Assembly (NCBI GenBank): GCA_023678885.1
Contig: CM042986.1
Coordinates: forward strand, 2,976,001 to 3,040,000
DNA: 64,000 nt
Direction of reading: 5' to 3'
Origin: Pogostemon cablin
Taxonomy: Eukaryota; Streptophyta; Magnoliopsida; Lamiales; Lamiaceae
The notes under the pieces were generated by a model. It saw only the letters and a list, made by a program, of their open reading frames with translations. It was not told the DNA's origin and did not search any database. The position numbers and the translations under genes are program-made. This document shows positions 60,279-64,000 of the stretch, in pieces (the stretch's first letter is position 1; each line of letters starts with the position of its first letter).

Positions 60279-61202
60279 TTGCACAGAAATCTCAAGATGA
60301 ATTGCTGGTGTAAATTGCATAGGCTTATTGATACTGGTGGAGTGAGAGCACCAAAACACAGGGATAAGCGTCATGCTCTTATATGCTGTACTCATGTTGT
60401 CAAAACACCCTGGATACCCGGCTCGGATTTCCTGTCACTTCCGATGGATACCTTCTCTGTGGACGGAACATCTCCACCTATGTGGTTGACTGCTTGAATT
60501 TCCTTAGTTGGAGGACTCGATCTCTCAATCACAGACCATTTGGAAGGCTCATCTGTTATCTGGTAAAGTGACTGGGAGCAGCCACACGGGCGTCCGTGAA
60601 CCGCGTGGTGTGGGGAAATTCTGCTACATTGCTGACCTTATAGTGTGGTTTGCTAGAGAGGAAATGTAATGTGTTTATGTTATGGCTCAATAGGTACTGG
60701 TATACAAAATTTTTGATACAACTGATAAAATTTCAGTACATGTATTTTAGTTCACAGGAGTTTCAGGTTTTTATCTCCAAAAAATCTCACTTTCAGTTTT
60801 TAATCCAATCAGTACATATGCGCATTTCATACATTTTATTTAATTTTTTATTTTTTAATTCTTTTATACCAATAACCAAGCCAAACGAAAAAGGAAAAAG
60901 AACAGCAAAAATTTGTACTAAAAAGTAAAGCTACAAATATGAGGGGGTAAAAATGTCATTAAAGGGTTATCCGTCCTCCCGCTTGCCTATCAACAATCAA
61001 CTGTATTCCGCAGAATAGTTGGCTTCTTCCAGACCAAGAAAAATAACGTTAAATTCCATTTCAATCACTCTGCATCTCCACGGCAGAGCGTTCGTATAAA
61101 TTGAATTTGAAATGTGAAGAATATGAAAATAATCATTCATCCATGGCCAAAAACCTAAGCAGAATCAAATAACAAGAATTTGCAGAACAAAAGTTATACT
61201 AC
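60279..61202. other. 3' flank of the PPR gene and promoter of the At5g03900-like gene
   Basis: Head-to-tail spacing of 924 bp. Contains no supported ORF. The interval 60960-61200 is mixed in composition and likely includes the next gene's leader. Confidence 0.5.
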
Positions 61203-63068
61203 ATGGCATCCATGTCCGCTTACTTCTTTGCCTCAACTCCGAAATCCTATTCCTTAACCCTCTCTCGCAAACCCTTGAAACTCTTTCAGTTACTCTATAT
61301 CACTCCACTGCCATCTTCGATTCTCACCCGACCCGCAAACTTGCGGTGCGCAAAAACCTCTGTCTCGGTAATTAGGGCTAGTAATATCAACAGCGGAAGT
61401 GCTGATGTCACTACGACGTCGGCAATTAGGCCCGGCGGCAGCGTCGAGAGCGATAAATTGCCGTCCGAAGTGCGGAAGCGAGCGATGGACGCAATTGACT
61501 CCAGTGGGAGGAGAGTCACCATCGGTGATGTAGCGAGCAAGGCAGGGCTCAAGTTGAATGAAGCACAGAAAGCTCTTCAGGCTCTCGCTGCCGACACTGA
61601 TGGCTTCTTAGAGGTGATCTTTTTGTACTTTATGCCTAGTTTGTTGATTAGATTGTGCTAATGTGGGAGATGGTGTTCAATAGTAATGATTGTGATGCTT
61701 TTTTCTTTTACCATAGGTGTCTGATGAAGGTGACGTTTTATATGTTTTCCCAAAGGATTATCGAGCTAAGCTTGCTGCCAAGTCCTTTAGGGTAAAAGTT
61801 GAACCTCTGTTAGAAAAGGGGAAGGTAATGGAGATTTTAGTTTTCTATTTTTATATAGCTGAATAATAGTTCAGGATTGACATATTTTGTTCTTGTTATA
61901 TATTCCGGTGACAGATGGCAGCTGAGTATTTAGTGAGGGTTTCATTTGGGACGGCGTTGATTGCATCCATTGTTCTTGTATATACTACAATTATTGCTAT
62001 AGCCTCGAGTAGCCGGTAGAACTCTTGACTTTTGCATGTCTATACTGTTTTTTGGGGGGGATAAATGCTTATCATGCAATTCTCTTGTACAATTATGATT
62101 CCTAACAGCGAGTCAGATGATCGTGGTAGACGAGGAAGATCATATAGCCCTGGTTTCACTTTTTACTTCAGTCCAACTGACTTATTCTGGTAATTTCTCC
62201 AACTCATTATTGTCCAAAGTATGTAGTAAACAGAAATTTTAAGTTTAACATTATTTTTAACAAGCAGGGTTTGAGTGTTCTTTTACCTAGGCACATGCTT
62301 GGTTATGAGACATTTGTAATAAGATTTGCTATCTTATGAAGTAAAATTTATTTGAGAATTTGATTAAAAATGATTTCCTTTTAAAATCTACACATTAAAA
62401 GTGAAAGAATTGCTTGAGGATTTGTAACCATCCACGGTGATGGGTATTAGATTGATATATGGTCAAAGTGTTCTGTTCTTTAGCTTATTCAGAGATTATA
62501 TTTCCAAAACTCCAATAATTGGTTCAATGTGGCTCATTCTGTTTTCCTATTTCCATATCCTAAAAAAAACCATTTTTGTAAATCAATCTGTGTCTGTCTC
62601 ATTTGACGTACTAAATTCATTTAGTAGGATGTGTTGTAGAAAAATTGACTATCGGTTCTCTAGGGGAAAATGGGAATTATATAAACATAGACAACACATT
62701 GATGCATGGCCTTCTATACTTTGGCGAACTTGCTTTTGATCCGTAACTTGCCTAACTTGCTTCTTAAAAACCAAAATATTTGTTTTGATGTATTGAATTT
62801 GGAGGGAAATTTTCCAATTAACCTATCGTTATTCCTATATCCAGGTATTGGGATCCCTATTATTACAGGAGGCGAAGAATACGAGAAAGTGATGGTGGCA
62901 TGAACTTCATTGAATCTGTGAGGGTTCTGTTACTGCATATTGTACAGTTACGGTGGCTTCCTACTTTGATAGATAAAAGTCTTGGTGTTTCATGCTTTTC
63001 AGGTTTTCTCTTTTGTCTTTGGTGATGGTGACCCCAACCAAGGGATTGAAGAAGAGAGGTGGAAGTTG
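61203..63068 (+). CDS. Chloroplast membrane protein, At5g03900-like (partial, runs off the right edge)
   Basis: Six exons read in one frame: 61203-61613, 61717-61824, 61915-62015, 62109-62189, 62845-62917 and 63003-63068, 280 residues so far. A 60-residue Ser/Leu/Lys-rich N-terminus fits a plastid transit peptide. Next comes SEVRKRAMDAIDSSGRRVTI with GDVASKAGLKLNEAQKALQA and DGFLEVSDEGDVLYVFPKDY, which has the helix-turn-helix then beta-wing layout of a winged-helix fold (my inference). A membrane segment follows (TALIASIVLVYTTIIAIASS), then an aromatic/basic part WYWDPYYYRRRRIRE and FVFGDGDPNQGIEEERWKL. It resembles Arabidopsis At5g03900, annotated as chloroplastic and once as Fe-S-cluster related. 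The last donor is at 63069. A pyrimidine-rich 'ttttttctttgtacag' ends exactly at 64000 and is probably the next acceptor. Confidence 0.88.
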
Positions 63069-64000
63069 GTAATAATTGAGCACTGATTTCAGTGGTCCGT
63101 TTCTGTAAATATTTTATAGCATCATTAGATTCTATAATTTTTCTACATAATGAGCCAATAATCCCTAGACATCATCCCATATGAATTTTTTTGTCCATGT
63201 ATTTTTCTTGTGTATCATGTTGCTTAGGCCTTGGGAAACTGATTTTTTTGACCTAAACTCACTTTCCTGAATATATTTGATGAACCCTGTTCCACACTTA
63301 CTGCACAATGCACTTATAAAGGTTAAAATGCATACTGGACCTAACCTCATAGATAGTTCTTGTGCAGCCTCATTTACTTCACTATTTACACTTTAAAACC
63401 CCCAAAGTTCAATGTAAAGAAACTTAGTTACAATATCATTTTTCTGAGCATTTTGTTTGGTTGACGACTGTGATCTATGGAGACTTTTTTTTTTCATTTT
63501 TTTTTTTAATAAAACTTTTGGGGCTGGAGTTGGGTAGGAAATGTTGGGGTAGGTGATCTAGTGGTGGACAGCAATTTAATTGAGTTTCACTTATTGAACT
63601 CTCAGCAGTGATATGTTAATGTGGTCGTCCGATATACTAAATTTAACAAACCCATCTACCTGTAAATTTGTGAAACATTATTAAGTTACTTGAAGCCATC
63701 TTGAGAGACTTTTGAGATTTTGATGAATATGTCACGAGTTATCCCACATCTATACATTTGAATTTTGAGGAACGTTATCAGGTCAGAAACCAAGGGAATT
63801 ACTCTACCTATCACCAACTGGTTTTAGTATGAAACCACACTTGGGTTGATAAGTGTTCTTGTTGTGATTTGGTACACTTTGGCGTGTGCCACACCTAGTC
63901 CCCACGAATTTCTACAATTTGATAGGAAATAATTGACTTTGGGACATGAAATTTGATTGGTGGTATTTAATTCAGAAACAATGGTTTTTTCTTTGTACAG
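63069..64000 (+). other. Intron of the At5g03900-like gene up to the window edge
   Basis: No exon is supported after 63068. The final 'ctttgtacag' is a good 3' splice site, so the next exon probably starts at the first base beyond the window. Confidence 0.55.

Noticed and set aside
1..64000. A retrotransposon, viral insertion or biosynthetic gene cluster
   Set aside because: No reverse transcriptase, integrase, capsid or transposase coding sequence was seen, and the genes belong to unrelated pathways.

Overview
This window is nuclear DNA from a flowering plant. It is AT-rich and gene-sparse, nearly all genes have GT-AG introns, and the intergenic spans hold many short inverted-repeat transposons. 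The proteins are typical eudicot orthologues. An asterid source is possible but cannot be proven from the sequence. I found eleven protein-coding genes, one of them cut by the right edge. I read ten of them codon by codon across their splice junctions; in nine the frame closes from ATG to stop (or to the window edge), while GAUT7 is one nucleotide short. I saw no credible tRNA or rRNA gene, no CRISPR array and no bacterial-type operon.

Layout, left to right: GAUT7 pectin galacturonosyltransferase subunit (-, 706-6727); mitochondrial-type FolD folate enzyme (+, 11892-14226); SCARECROW GRAS factor (+, 21856-24598); plant GOLD-domain protein of unknown role (-, 25529-31147); alpha carbonic anhydrase (-, 32604-34066); chloroplast protein with two GST-N/thioredoxin-like domains (-, 34861-38871); MYB-CC (GARP) factor of the MYR1/MYR2 type (+, 41678-43405); small PADRE/DUF4228 protein (+, 51943-52440); histidine-biosynthesis isomerase HISN3 (-, 53221-56458); P-type PPR protein (+, 58740-60278); and the 5' part of a chloroplast membrane protein like Arabidopsis At5g03900 (+, 61203 to beyond the edge).

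These are ordinary housekeeping and developmental genes with no sign of a joint pathway. Two neighbour pairs, GAUT7 with FOLD1 and HISN3 with a PPR gene, match pairs I recall as adjacent on Arabidopsis chromosome 2 (At2g38650/38660 and At2g36230/36240), which suggests old microsynteny.

The gene-poor spans (7.1-11.6, 14.2-21.6, 43.4-51.9 and 56.9-58.6 kb) hold most of the unusual structure. They contain several families of inverted-repeat elements, a 585-bp foldback built from small palindromes, and a hAT-like element (45032-46332, 8-bp target duplication) nested inside an older MITE and carrying a tRNA-like stretch. I found no clearly new biological system. The best leads are the foldback, the nested hAT-like element, the 19-nt microexon that supplies a CPFC motif, and overlapping upstream ORFs in the folate gene.
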